From positions 3,802,941 to 3,866,940 of the forward strand of contig NC_034010.1 in the NCBI RefSeq assembly GCF_000346465.2: 64,000 bases of DNA, in the 5' to 3' direction. This DNA is from Prunus persica. Its lineage: Eukaryota > Streptophyta > Magnoliopsida > Rosales > Rosaceae. Below, one piece after another: positions 12,489 to 23,647 of the stretch; position 1 is the first letter of the stretch, and every line of letters begins with the position of its first letter. Under the pieces are notes generated by a model. The model made no database searches, was not told the origin of the DNA, and worked only from the letters and a program-made list of their open reading frames with translations. The translations under genes and the position numbers were made by a program.

Positions 12489-13246
12489 CAGTGGCGGATC
12501 CACCATGGGGTCAATCGGGTCAGACGACCCATGGCAGCCCTGGAAATGGCTGGGAAGTCCCTTGTTGGCATTGGCAGCCATGGGAGACAACCCAATGGAG
12601 AAGAAGATATCGAGGGAGAAGAAAGAGGGAGGAAGAAAAAAGAGAAAGAGAGAGAGATGGAGGAAGAAGAAGAAGACAGTGATTGAGAGGGAGAAGAAAG
12701 AGAGAGGAAGACGAGAGAGAGAAAGGGAGGAAGAAGAGGAAGACTGTGATTGAGAGGGAGAAGAAAGAAGGCACTGCAAACACAAATAATAATAAAAAAA
12801 GAAAGAGATCTGTTAGGGTTTTTTTTATAAATATTTTTATAATTATGTTGGGTAGACCTATAAATACTAAAAGTACACATAACTATAGTAAAGATATCAC
12901 TTACCATAGTGGCCTCTAAATTGAAAAGAACTTTTTGGTCAAGGGTTCAACACCCATTGTGCTCATTTGGTTGTAATATTCTAGATATTTTATTATTTGG
13001 GTGGGTTTATTTATTATTTGGGTTAGTTTTTGGTGTGTGTATTTATTATTTGGGTTGGTGTTATTATTTTGATGAAATTTATGGTTTACAGAATACATAT
13101 ATGGGCTTGATTTATTGAATGATGTTTTTGCTAATTGGAATAAGTTTGGCGTGTTTTTTAATTTTTAGCATTGTTTTTATTCTAAAAACAAATTCATAAC
13201 TTTAACACTATGACCCCATGGGGTAACAATCCTGGATCTGCCACTG
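12489..13246. mobile_element. hAT-like non-autonomous element (CAGTGGCGGATCCA ends)
   Basis: The left end CAGTGGCGGATCCA and the right end TGGATCTGCCACTG are inverted repeats. The imperfect 8-bp duplication is CGTGTATA (12481-12488) and CATGTATA (13247-13254). Terminal CAGTGGCGGA and an 8-bp duplication are typical of plant hAT elements. The inside holds GACCCATGG on the left and CCCCATGG on the right as a second inverted motif, and a purine-rich GAGGGAGAAG tandem stretch (12600-12770). That stretch makes long but meaningless open frames on both strands. Confidence 0.7.
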
Positions 13247-13580
13247 CATGTATATATGTATATTATAATATATATATATTATACATTTATAATGTATATG
13301 TGTATATACGTGTGTATATGTATATTATAGTACATATATATGTGTGTGTGTGTGTGTGTGTGTATTATAATATATAATATATATTACATATATACAAGTA
13401 TATTATTATTGAAATATACCCATGTATACATATACACATATTATACATCATATATATATGTGTGTGTGTGTAAATTATAGTATATGTGTATGTAAGTATA
13501 ACAATATATATATATGGGTATATAATAATAATAATAATAATAATATATGTTGTTATTATTATAATATAATATACGCATCT
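13247..13580. repeat. Mixed microsatellites (TA, TG, TAA)
   Basis: Long alternating TA/TG sequence, with a TG run at 13341-13363 and a TAA run near 13523-13543. Low complexity with no gene. Confidence 0.85.
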
Positions 13581-14740
13581 TATACATTAATGAGCATGAG
13601 ACTAGTTGATCGTCCATTTCCACATGGGTTTAGTAGTCATTTCCTAAGTAGGTGTTTTTGGTGAGCCCAGTATTAGCAATCTCATCTAAGATTAGGATTA
13701 GATGAAATATACATGAGACTAAATTTAGTCCAAGCTAAGCATGTGTAACAAACGGCCCCTACATGACTTCCACAAGCCATGAGTGACACCTAACAATATA
13801 TTATAGCTACCCAAGCTAAATAGAATTCATTGGAGAACCTATTTAGTTGTAATTGCAATGCGGACATAATGCGTACCAATCTTTGCGGATTACCATTGTC
13901 CAATCAATGATCCTATGACTATGAACATTTTAGATGTGATATATTATAATGGAAAGGTTTTGTTAGATTGCTTTCCATATATATCGTAATCCATGGACTT
14001 GTCACTTTATTGGCTTTGTATAAGTTTCATAAAGTGATTTTCATGCTCTATTAATTATATTTATGTAGTGGTATGTCCATATAAGTTTCGTCTCAATATT
14101 GGTTTCGTCCACTCAAATTTTCAGGCCAATATCTTCTTCAAGATGAAAAAGAAGACAACTTTGTTGATGTTTTGGCTCACCTAAAGATGTAAGACATATG
14201 AGGAATTGAGGAGTTGGGGAAAATGACTGATCATGGCAAGTTGGCGACCGGCCAGGATTGCCCAAAGAGAAGCTGTTTCATGAAGCAAGAGAAACAACCA
14301 ATCGTTTTGGCCAGACAACCGGTCGATGTGATGCTAAGAGCAAGTGTGGGGGGACTTGCTAGAAACAACTAGTCATGTATCAGTCCATAGACAATGACTA
14401 ACCCCATAAGTCACTAACTTAGGGCCCCAACCATTTTCATGGAGTCCATATCTATTATGAATCACAACAAGCCAGACGGAATCGGTTGCCAGTTGAAATC
14501 TTACAGCCAATTACCATCATTCCCCACCCTTTCTTTTATCTTCAAGAAGAACCACAATTTTCCACTTCACCATGTGATCCTTACCCGCTTAATTAACTAA
14601 TTCCAGCATAAAATTCCTCATGAACCACTCCAACCTAGGAGCCACCTTAGTAGGAATCTTGATTAAAGATAAAAAATAGATTGGCGTACTACACAACACC
14701 GATGGTATAAGCGTCAAAATTCATGGTTCACGAAATATGA
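13581..14740. other. Intergenic, nothing recognised
   Basis: No coding structure, RNA gene or clear transposon end was seen. Confidence 0.5.
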
Positions 14741-15050
14741 GGAGGTAAAGAAGTTGAGAATCATCCATCTCTCTCATCTTCATGCACTATGATCCATGAC
14801 AACATATTGATGACTAAATGCATAAACACTCAAAAAAAATATTAAATGATTAAAATTGAAGTTGAAGACAAATAACTTAAATGTGAAAACAATCCCCAAC
14901 CTATATTAAGGGATTAAATTTTCTTAGGTTACTAAGGTGAGGCTATGAGTTAATAATTGTAGTTGTTGTAGAAGTTATGGTATTGAAGGAGCACTCATAC
15001 TTTTACATTTTTGTTATAAATGTATCAACATGATTATAAGGCCTTGATAA
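14741..15050. repeat. Diverged outlying copy of the ~760-bp tandem repeat
   Basis: Shares with the main array (19598-27330) the ordered landmarks CTATGATCCATGACAACA, GATGACTAAATGCATAAACACTC, GAAGACAAA and TATAAATGTATCAACATGATTATAAGG. It lies about 4.5 kb upstream of the array and is more diverged. The RNase H-type retrosequence follows directly. Confidence 0.55.
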
Positions 15051-15169
15051 GTGCTTTATTTCTTATATTTTTAGACCATTTTTATTTGGCTTTTGTAAGG
15101 AAAGTTAATTTCAAAGAGCCTTATTACTTTACTTTCTTTATTTTCAGTTTTACTGTGCTTTTAAAAGTT

Positions 15170-15719
15170 TTATTATATGTAGTGGAAGCCTATGCGACGT
15201 TGAAGGGGATCATGTTGGCTAGTGAGTTGGGTGCCACCCACGTGCTTATTGAGACTGATTTGAAGAAGCTGGTCCAAGTAGTTGGCAATGGTGATTGGTC
15301 TATCTATACGATTGTATTTGTCATTAATACAAGTTCCTTTTCTTCTTATTCTTGGTCTTGGATTCCTCGGTATGTAACTGTGTAGTCGATGCAATTGCGG
15401 CAAGTGCGAGGCAGAAGATGCTCAAGGAAGTCTGGTTAGACAAGCCCTTATCTTCCTTAGTCTTTGTTCTTCAAGCAGATGGGCTGCCTTGTCTGCCAAG
15501 GGGGTAGGAGTTTAGTTGGAGGCTGACGTGCACCCACTGGTGGCGTCTCATGTTCTGGCCCTCTGACTATGTTTTATGGGTTGTAGCTTCTTTTATTTCT
15601 ACTAGCCTTTCTGGCTTTGTGCATGATAGGAGGTGTTGTTCCTCTCTTCGCCTTGAGCCTTATCGTGTATTTGCCTTCTTTCCTTTAATGAAGTATATCT
15701 CGACCCAAAAAAAAAAAAC
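15170..15719 (+). pseudogene. Retroposed RNase H-like (RVT_3) fragment with poly(A) tail
   Basis: From about 15173 the plus strand encodes EAYATLKGIMLASELGA..., which looks like the plant RNase H-like domain found in LINE-type retroelements and derived proteins. These typically read EAxAxxxGLxxAxELG followed by an acidic ESD/ETD residue; here it is IETD. A second frame near 15380-15510 continues with DAIAASARQ...W..., ending LQADGLPCLPRG, the usual end of that domain, so the copy is frameshifted. The 3' end runs into a 12-A tract (about 15707-15718), as expected for LINE-mediated retroposition. Non-functional. Confidence 0.6.
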
Positions 15720-15759
15720 CGTTTATGATGAAGCAATGACGTGATTATTTGCAAGGTCT

Positions 15760-16640
15760 AAAATATCGATGGTATCAGAAATATTGGTAGTCCAAAAAAA
15801 CAGAAATTTCGATCGAAATATCGGGATATTATCGATATTGATAAAAATTGAATAAAAACCACGGAAATTGTAAGAAAAACTTGCAAATTTTTATTGAAAC
15901 TTTGGAGGATGTTTATTCAGTCAATTATCTATTAGTTTATCACAAAAAATTAGAAGGAAATGCATTCCATGATGGGTTAACTGATTTAAGTTGATTATAT
16001 AGCGAGCTGACAAACACTGTGAGTGTAGAAAATATGTAGTAATTAATGAAGAAGATTAAACACACCATAATCATTTATATATTATGATTTACTATAATAT
16101 TTTACACTTTATACATTGCATGGTAAGATACATGAGTGACTTAGTACCACACAGAGTTCTTATGAGGTTCAAAATTTTCACTATCTTCATCATCAATATG
16201 TGTAGAGTAAGTGTATTGTGAAGAGTAGTTATCAAATGATAAACCCCCAAAATAGTTTTGTATGTAATTGTTCAAAACAAAACAATATAAATATACATAT
16301 TTTAACATATTATCACAAAAACATAAGCAACATAGTGGTTAAGGCGTTAAAGGAGTGAAATGGCAAGGGTTTGAATCCCCTTTGTGTGTGTGCTTTGTGT
16401 TTTTTATTTTTATTTTTTCCATTACATTGATATTTTTGATATTTTCGATATTATAGCAACATTTTGACAAAATATTGCTAAAGTGTGAGTGAAATTATCG
16501 ACATCGATATTTTTCCATATTATCGTCAATATTATCGATATTTATACGATATGTGTATAGATACATTCCGAAATATCCGTGACTCAAAAAAACGATAATA
16601 TCCTCGATATTTCGTTGATATTATCGATATTTTATACTAT
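15760..16640 (-). mobile_element. ATCGATATTT-ended element, internal-deletion derivative
   Basis: The left end AAAATATCGATGGTATCA and the right end (complement AAAATATCGATAATATCA) are inverted. GGTCT flanks both sides (15755-15759, 16641-16645). The interior contains, at 16137-16270, the reverse-strand peptide tail also found in the tandem copies at 18170-19597, here missing the middle part. It also has a tRNA-like A/B-box patch at 16333-16380. It looks like a deletion derivative of the element behind that tandem array. The superfamily is not determined. Confidence 0.5.
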
Positions 16641-16688
16641 GGTCTGATTGTACCATGGATTAATTAACTCAGGGTGTATTAATCAATG

Positions 16689-16694
<6 letters not shown>

Positions 16695-16720
<26 letters not shown>

Positions 16721-16722
16721 TT
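16695..16722. repeat. (CT)n microsatellite
   Basis: Uninterrupted CT dinucleotide run. Confidence 0.95.
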
Positions 16723-16973
16723 AAATATCAAGTTGTTTTGAATGAGCCGTGGCTCCAATGATTGCATCTTTACCGTGCAAATTGCTCTTCCTTTTTATAT
16801 TAATATTCAAAAATTACAGCATGGCCTCATTAAAACGTTTTCAAAAAACCCAGTGGGTACAAAACTAAGGAAAAAGAGTGCCCAAAATACTAATAATATA
16901 TTAAAAACGATACTACTTTCTGCACTTCGTTTCACTTTTTCCCACAAATGGGTTTGTGGGATTCGTATTCCGC

Positions 16974-17276
16974 CTAGTTAAGAAATACTCTGTGGTAGTT
17001 CTTCTTCTGGCAGTTTGGATATGAATCCTCCCACCCTGGATGGACGCTGTCCAAATGGTTGTCCAAAGCTTTTTGGCTAGTGAAGATCTTGGAATGCTGG
17101 TAACCATTGTTGGACACACAGAGGGTGCATCTCTTGCTATTGTCTTCTGCCTTCACCCCCTACACCTGAGGTGCGTGCTTGTGATTTTCAATCATGTGCT
17201 TCAGTAGTGCTTGAGGATCATTACAGGAGAACTCATAGCAGTAGCCGCAGAAAATCTCGTCCTCATAGGGATTCAT
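16974..17276 (-). pseudogene. C2H2 zinc-finger-like gene copy 1, stop-interrupted
   Basis: Reading the minus strand from ATG at 17276 gives 100 codons with two finger-like motifs. The first is FCGYCYEF...ALLKHMIENHKH and the second is CTLC...KIFTSQKALDNHLDSVH, that is C-x2-C, hydrophobic F/L, then H-x3/4-H. Codon 39 is TAG (17160-17162), so the frame is broken between the fingers. The gene ends at a stop at 16974-16976. A paralogous copy lies about 500 bp away on the same strand. I do not recognise a named gene. It may be a captured gene fragment, since the surroundings are transposon-rich. Confidence 0.5.
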
Positions 17277-17319
17277 ACTAATTTTCAACTAATAAGAGAA
17301 CTCATAGCAGTAGCTGCAT

Positions 17320-18169
17320 ATATAAAGATATAGTATACAACCCACTCAATAAATGGATGGGCCAGGTCGGGCTTTTTCTCGATCTGCCTGGTGGGCCCCC
17401 ATCGGCCCATGGTTTCGCGGGCCTAATGATGACCACTATTTGTGGGCCTCATACTTCTCATTGTTCAAAAATACTTTGTGGCAATTTTTTTTTCTAGCAC
17501 TGTGGGTACAAATCCTCCCACCTTGGATGGACCGTGTCCATATGTTTGTCCAAAGCACTTTGATCAATGAAGACCTTTGCATGGTCATACCCATTCTTGT
17601 GCACACATAATCTGTATCTCTTGCGATTGTCTAGTGCTCTCAGCCCTTGCACCTTAGGTGCGTGCATGTGACGTTTAATCATGTGAGCTAGTTCTTCTTG
17701 AAGATCATAGCAGGAGAATTATCACAGTAGCTGCAGAAAATTGCACCTCATGAGGATTCATATTGATTTTTCACCTTGGCACTAATATATTTTTAAAAAA
17801 AGGAAGTCATAACATAAAGCAAGATATTAATGCAACCTAAACATGTGGATTTTAAGGCCGTTTAACAAAATTGAATAACAAGGATAAACATTCTTTCTCT
17901 TTATTTATTTATTTATGAAATATAAAGAGAAGAAGAAAAACAAATCATCAAATAAGAGTTGGCTAAACATATAGTTCTTTTTTTACCTAGCCCTCTACTT
18001 ATATTTGTCTATATGTTTATATCTCTATTTTTTTCTTTGTTCAAAACTTCATAGTTCTCTTTTTTTCTCTGTAAATATAAAGATATAGTCATACAACCCA
18101 CTCAACAAATGGTCGGGCCAGTCTGAGCTTTTTCTCGATATGCCGGGGAGCCTTCATCGGCCCATGGTA
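17320..18169. repeat. Local direct duplication with shared ~85-bp segment
   Basis: The segment TATACAACCCACTCAAYAAATGG...TCGGCCCATGG occurs at about 17333-17412 and again at about 18090-18166. The two lie some 750 bp apart and in the same orientation, bracketing zinc-finger pseudogene copy 2 and about 300 bp of anonymous AT-rich sequence. This suggests segment duplication spread the zinc-finger fragments. Confidence 0.5.
17494..17761 (-). pseudogene. C2H2 zinc-finger-like gene copy 2, frameshifted
   Basis: Paralog of the copy at 16974-17276. The minus strand starts ATG AAT CCT CAT GAG at 17761 like copy 1. It shifts frame within the first finger and recovers near 17682, reading KRHMHAP...KRYRLCVHKNGYDHAKVF...ALDKHMDTVHPRWEDLYP. 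The second finger lacks the first Cys of C-x2-C (YRLC). It ends at a stop at 17494-17496. Two frame breaks make it a pseudogene. Confidence 0.5.
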
Positions 18170-19597
18170 AGATACATGAGTGACTTAGTACCACATAGAG
18201 TTCTTATGAGGTTCAAATTTTTCACTATCTTCATCACCTCTATGTGTAGAGTAAGTGTATTGTGAAGAGTAGTCATCAAATGATAAATCCCCAAAATAGT
18301 TTTGCATGTAATTGTTAACATGCCACTCATATGAATCCATTATTGGTTGACGTTGTCCATAAGCAAAATAATTTAAAGATTGAGTCTCGAATTCTTTCCA
18401 TGAGCTACTAGATTCCATCCCAAAAGGAATGGGATATGAAGGGTAGGAAAATGTAGGTGAGTGGTTGAATGGTGGGGTAAATGATGTAAGTTGAATCGTG
18501 GTGAGTAGTTCACAAGTTGAAACTTGAAAAGGAAAGGTCAAAGATTCATTCTCATGTGAAAATTTTATTCTTGCAAAAAGAGTTTTAAAAAAACAATATA
18601 AATATAAATATTTTAACATATTATCACAAAAACATAAAGTAATATGGTGGTTAAGGTGTTGGAGGAGTGAAATGGAAGGGGTTTGAATCCCCTTTGTGTT
18701 TTTTTTTCCCTTTTTTCTTTTTTCCTCTTTTTTTCTTCCATTACTTCGATATTTTCGATAATTTAGTGATATTTTAACAAAATATTACTTAAGTGTGAGC
18801 GAAATTATCGACATCAAATGATGAATCCCCAAAATAGTTTTGCATGTAATTGTTAACATGCCACTCATATGGATCCGAGATTGGTTGACGTTGTTCATAA
18901 GCAAAATCATTTGAAGACTGAGTCTCGGATTCTTTCCATGAGCTACTCGTTTCCATCCCAAAAGGAATGGGATATGAAGGGTAGGGAAATGTAGGTGAGT
19001 GGTTGAATGGTGGGGTAAGTGATGTAAGTTGAAACGTGGTAAGTAGTTCACAAGTTGAAACTTGAAAAGGAAAGGTCAAAGATTCATTCTCATGTGAAAA
19101 TTTTATTCTTGCAAAAAGAGTTCAAAACAAAACAATATAAATATAAATATTTTAGAATATTATCACAAAAACATAAGTAATATGGTGGTTAAGGTATTGG
19201 AGGAGTGCAATGGGAGGGGTTTGAATCCCCTTTGTGTTTTTTTCCCCTTGTTTTCCCCTTTTTTTTTTTCTTTTTTTCCCTTTTTTTTTCTCATTACATC
19301 GATATTTTCGATATTTTAGCGATATTTTAACAAAATATTGCTTAAGTGTGAGCGAAATTATCGACATCAAATGATGAATCCCCAAAATAGTTTTGCATGT
19401 AATTGTTAACATGCCACGCATATGGATCCGAGATTGGTTAACGTTGTCCATAAGCAAAATCATTTGAAGATTGAGTCTCAGATTCTTTCCATGAGCTACT
19501 CGATTCCATCCCAAAAGGAATGAGATATGAAGCGTAGGAAAATGTAGGTGAGTGGTTGAATAATGGGGTAAGTGATGTAAGTTGAAACGTGGTGAAA
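18170..19597 (-). repeat. Three tandem ~540-550-bp units carrying a transposon-like C-terminal peptide
   Basis: Landmark CATCAAATGATRAATCCCCAAAATAG recurs at 18274, 18812 and 19365 (periods 538 and 553). Each unit encodes on the minus strand parts of one peptide. The fullest frame, 18185-18619, contains PPFNHSPTF.YPSYPIPFGME, YEWHVNNYMQNYFGD and a C-terminal STHRGDEDSEKFEPH...SMWY. I suspect the tail of a transposase but cannot name the family. Units 1 and 2 and the element at 15760-16640 include a tRNA-like patch with GGTTTGAATCCCC. Unit 3 merges into the 760-bp repeat at 19598. Confidence 0.6.
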
Positions 19598-20153
19598 GAT
19601 TAAATGCATAAACACTCACAAAACCATAGTAAAAGATTGAAAATAAAATTGAAGACAAACCACTCCCAAAACAATATTAGATTAGACCTTCTTAGATACT
19701 CAACTCCTCCTCGAATTAGAAACATCATATGAGTACTCCCTCATGTGATTGGGTTCATACAAGACCATATTGGACAAAACTTGTACGAAATGTATAACTC
19801 ATTCGCTATCCGATCGGATATCTCCCGATGAGTTTAATTTCTTTTTTTGATCCACTGGACTTCCACTACCCTACGGCATAATCTAAATTCAAAGGGTTGA
19901 CATTAGTCTACACTTTGCATTTGTGTTATTAATGTATCATATGATTATAAGACCTATATATGCTACAACGGTGAAGAGCACAAATGTGTCCCCCCACGGC
20001 ATATACTTACATGAAGTTTTGGAACGCGAACCTATTTGCGATGAAATTTAGTGGATGTTAATGATATCAATGTTTTAGTCTATTGTAAAGTAAGTCTCTT
20101 TAATTTTTCATTACGTCTTTATTTTTTTTCTTCTAATTGTTAATCATATTTCA
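19598..20153. repeat. ~760-bp tandem repeat, first unit (part before inserted element)
   Basis: The unit begins at landmark GATTAAATGCATAAACACTCA and runs through CTCCTCGAATTAGAAACATCATATGAG, ATCCGATCGGATATCTCCCGATGAG and GTGTCCCCCCACGGCATATACTTACATGAAG to ATATTTCA. There it is cut by the element at 20154-23647. No coding potential. The other units resume at 23648. Confidence 0.75.
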
Positions 20154-23100
20154 TGATAGGACCCGACCCAAATTCCACTTTGGAATCTGCGATGAACCCG
20201 GTGTATGTCAAACATCTTGCAGGTGCCGAGCACACTTGACCAAATTGCCCTTTTAACTAAAACTCAACAATTCTTTTAAGGTTCGACTACTTCTGCCAAA
20301 AAAATGGGCAGAGTCTCCCCTGTAAGGCGGACATTTCCCAATAACTTTCCACCTGTAAAATAAAATTGAAATTCAAATCCCAATCGTTCAGCATGCATTA
20401 GACGAATAACTTTAAATAATTTCAGACCTCTTTATACCAATAAATCATTTTGCCATCTGAAATTGGTCTCAATTCTTAAAACAACATGAGTATGTGATCA
20501 AGTTCCAATATAACTTAACTGAACGAATTTTCAACACTTGATCTTGTGGCTGCACCTAATAACTCTAGGTTGCCTACGTACCCTTACAAAGGGATCAAGC
20601 CATACGTTGTTCTTTCACTTTTCACATTTGCACTTGTAAATCTTCATCAATTGTTATTTTCAATGTAATTTGCAAATATATATATATATATAATAAACTT
20701 ACTATAGATAAGTAGGGACAACGAGGAAATTATTATAGTAGCATTTACCACGTGAAACCTTAATGTCAATATCATTAATTTAAATAAAACATGTTTTCCT
20801 CTTTCACATGTAAAAACAAATTCATCCCTTGAGAAAATAATTGTGAATTATATAAAATCCTTAAAACTTAGAAAACTCTTAATCCTTGTCTCATAAATCA
20901 GAAAACATGTATTAAAAACCTTCACTAGTAAGTATTAAGATAAAATCATCAATTTTAGTTTAAAACATCTCAAAACTTAAATACTTTCCACCTAGGCGTA
21001 CCCCCATTCATAACCCATCAATTCCACTAATATTCCGTCAATTCCAATGTGTCACATAAGCGACACATCCTCGCAGGCATCGGAAACACAAAGTCAACCT
21101 GAGCTGCATTCATCGCAAGACTCAGGGGACACTTAGTCAACATGAGCCGCATTCCTCGCAAGACTCAGGGGACATTTAGTCAACTTGAGCCGCATTCCTC
21201 GCTCCTTACGGTATGGATATCCCTAAGACTCGTGGGGCATTATCATAAATGACTAAACTGTTCCAAAGTCAACTGGGGGGGTACTCCTGTGATGGGTTTG
21301 AAAACCATATTCCAAAACTTGTCATAAACTTTCCCTTATTCAACAAATCCATTTTCCAAATCTTTTATCAACTTTTCAAAAACCAGTTATCAACTACATT
21401 TAAATTTATACCACATACTATTGAGAACTAGCATTCATGATTCATCGATTTCAAGCCGCTGGGTATTTATTAAATATAGGTATATGATTAGACATTAATT
21501 AATTTCTTAGCCACCCAAAACTTTGGTTAATAAGCCGTTACCAACTTCACACAATCAAACATAATATAATATCCTTAGAAAGTAAAAGCGATTACATAGT
21601 AACTCATAAACATTTAAATAATCCAATATCACCTAGTCATAAACTTTAATAATAATCATAATAATAATAATAATAATAAATAAATAACCAAATAACTTCC
21701 GAATATCAAAATAACACCTCGGAATACCATAAAATACTATAACATAATCTCATAATTCACACAACTGTCAAGCCTCGTTTAAAAAATCGTTCTAATACTT
21801 CTCGAACGATGAAACTACCTCGGAAAACTCTCGGTCAAGCGAGGGATCAAATTTCCCAAATTGGTCAACAGAGCCCGCGGGGCCCACGACCTCCGATTTC
21901 CTTCTTAAATCTCTTCGTTACTTATATATCTATAACATTAAATACATGGATTATGGTTTAGTTTATTCTCACAGCTCCTTGATTTATTTTACATAACTAT
22001 CTCAGAGCTGCTAGACTTTGAATAAAACATAACCTACTTAGTGCTGTGTAATATCTATCCATGAAAGAAAAAAGTGAAATAAAAAGAAAGAACTTAACTG
22101 TCTATAACAGTAAAGACATGGTTTACTTATTTTTCACAACTCAGCATGCTCCAATCAGATAACTACTACACAAGTCACATATATTGAAATTAATTTCATA
22201 AACTTTGAATCACATTACTATTCCAATGACAATACATGGAGGCTACAAACTTGTTTCTCAAAAAGGAAGCATCCCATATCCTATTCAACGTGTTTAATGA
22301 ACTAATAACAATAACAATAATAGTATGCAGAAGTCCTTGGCAGAGCTATGAAGGTATTTTGGTCTAGGACTAGCTTTAATTTAAAATATGATTCCTTTTA
22401 GTGTTAAAAAAATTAATAAAAACACAAGGACAATGATATATTAGATTGCTCAAAATGAAAAATTATGTTGTAGACCAAAAGGGCAGCAACAAGGTAAACT
22501 GAATACAAACTGCAATACCAGTTAACCAAAATATAAATCTAAGAGATCTTATTTAAGAAATACATCTAATTTGCCCACTTTCTACTGATAACATGGCCTA
22601 CTAACCAAATCCCTGAGAAAGCCCATCAATTTCTCATAATCCTGAAGACTCAAGATTAACAAAAAAACTTCTATGAGAACATGACTTAACAAACATACAC
22701 TTCTACAATTGCAGAAACTAGTAAAGAAATCATCTCATTTAAGTTAAATGCGAAAACAAAAAGAAGCTAGCCCACTAAAGAACAAGCAATGTACATTGAG
22801 ATTCAAGTGTCTAGCATAATCATTTAAAAAGTACATAAAAATGGAACAACTAGAAGCATACATGGAAAAATAAAAACAAGGACCTAGATTTGATTTTACG
22901 AAAGCAAAACATGGCAAATAACTTAAGTTTGGAAGAGGTTGAGACCAAATTATACTCAAAATATGTCACTATAGGCAAAGACTAATTGTTTAAAAATCTT
23001 CAACATGGGTGAACTGAAAATCAGGTGTTTAATTCATAGTATGAGTCTCAATAGAACTGATGAAATCTTAAATTGAAAAGCTAGGCTTTCTAGTCGAACG

Positions 23101-23647
23101 TTTACTCCAAATCGATCCAAAGTACCAATCAAAACAGCTAGAATACGAAAAATGGATGAAGGAGCATACCTAGATCGGAGGAATTGGTGGCCGAAATCGC
23201 CGAGACTAACGTCAGAAGTTTTACGAAAAATGAGGTAGGGTAGGACGAGGACGCTGGGCCAGTTCATTTGGGACCGGTCCCGTCGTCAACAGAGGGCGGA
23301 GGTGGCGGCGGCAGCCTAAAACCTGCTACGGCTGAGTTGGGGGGGGTTTGCGTGAGAGAGGAAGATCCCCGCGGAGGGGGGGAGAGAGAGAATTATGACT
23401 TAAACATTTACGGTTATGCCATTGAGCTTCCGTAGATTGTAATTTATTCGTTACAACTTTGATTTGAATTCCCTACGTGTCTACGGACTCATCTCGATAC
23501 GGTCTATGTCATCGTACCACCCAAATCCTCAAATTCTTTCCCGAACAAAAAGTTAATTTTAAACCTATTAAAATATTCTCAGGGTAAATTTGTCTTTTAC
23601 TTGAATATTTTATTAGTTAAATATTAATTTAAGATTAGGTTATTACA
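20154..23647. mobile_element. 3.5-kb TG...CA element (probable solo LTR), 5-bp target duplication
   Basis: Starts TGATAGGACCCGACCC and ends ...TTAGGTTATTACA, with the direct repeat TTTCA on both sides (20149-20153, 23648-23652). It interrupts a tandem repeat unit, so the empty site is known from neighbouring units and confirms the boundaries. TG...CA ends and a 5-bp duplication indicate LTR origin. I see no second LTR and no reverse transcriptase or gag, so a long solo LTR is the simplest call. A CpG-rich block (23160-23400) sits near the 3' end, and a 43-bp tandem repeat lies at 21092-21205. Confidence 0.6.
21092..21205. repeat. 43-bp minisatellite, about 2.7 copies
   Basis: The unit AGTCAACNTGAGCYGCATTC...GACTCAGGGGACAYTT starts at 21092, 21135 and 21178, exactly 43 bp apart, inside the 3.5-kb LTR-like element. 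The third copy is partial. Confidence 0.85.

Noticed and set aside
12393..12907. Long open frames of Ser/Leu-rich or Arg/Glu-rich sequence on both strands
   Set aside because: They come from the purine-rich tandem tract inside the hAT-like element, with no start context or domain.
18170..19597. CRISPR-like or functional tRNA array
   Set aside because: The repeats are ~540 bp with coding remnants; the tRNA-like patches lack acceptor stems and an anticodon arm.
23034..23267. Minus-strand 77-codon frame in the CpG-rich block
   Set aside because: Could be a first exon, but it has no recognisable domain and sits inside an LTR-like element. Noted only as a possibility under that element.
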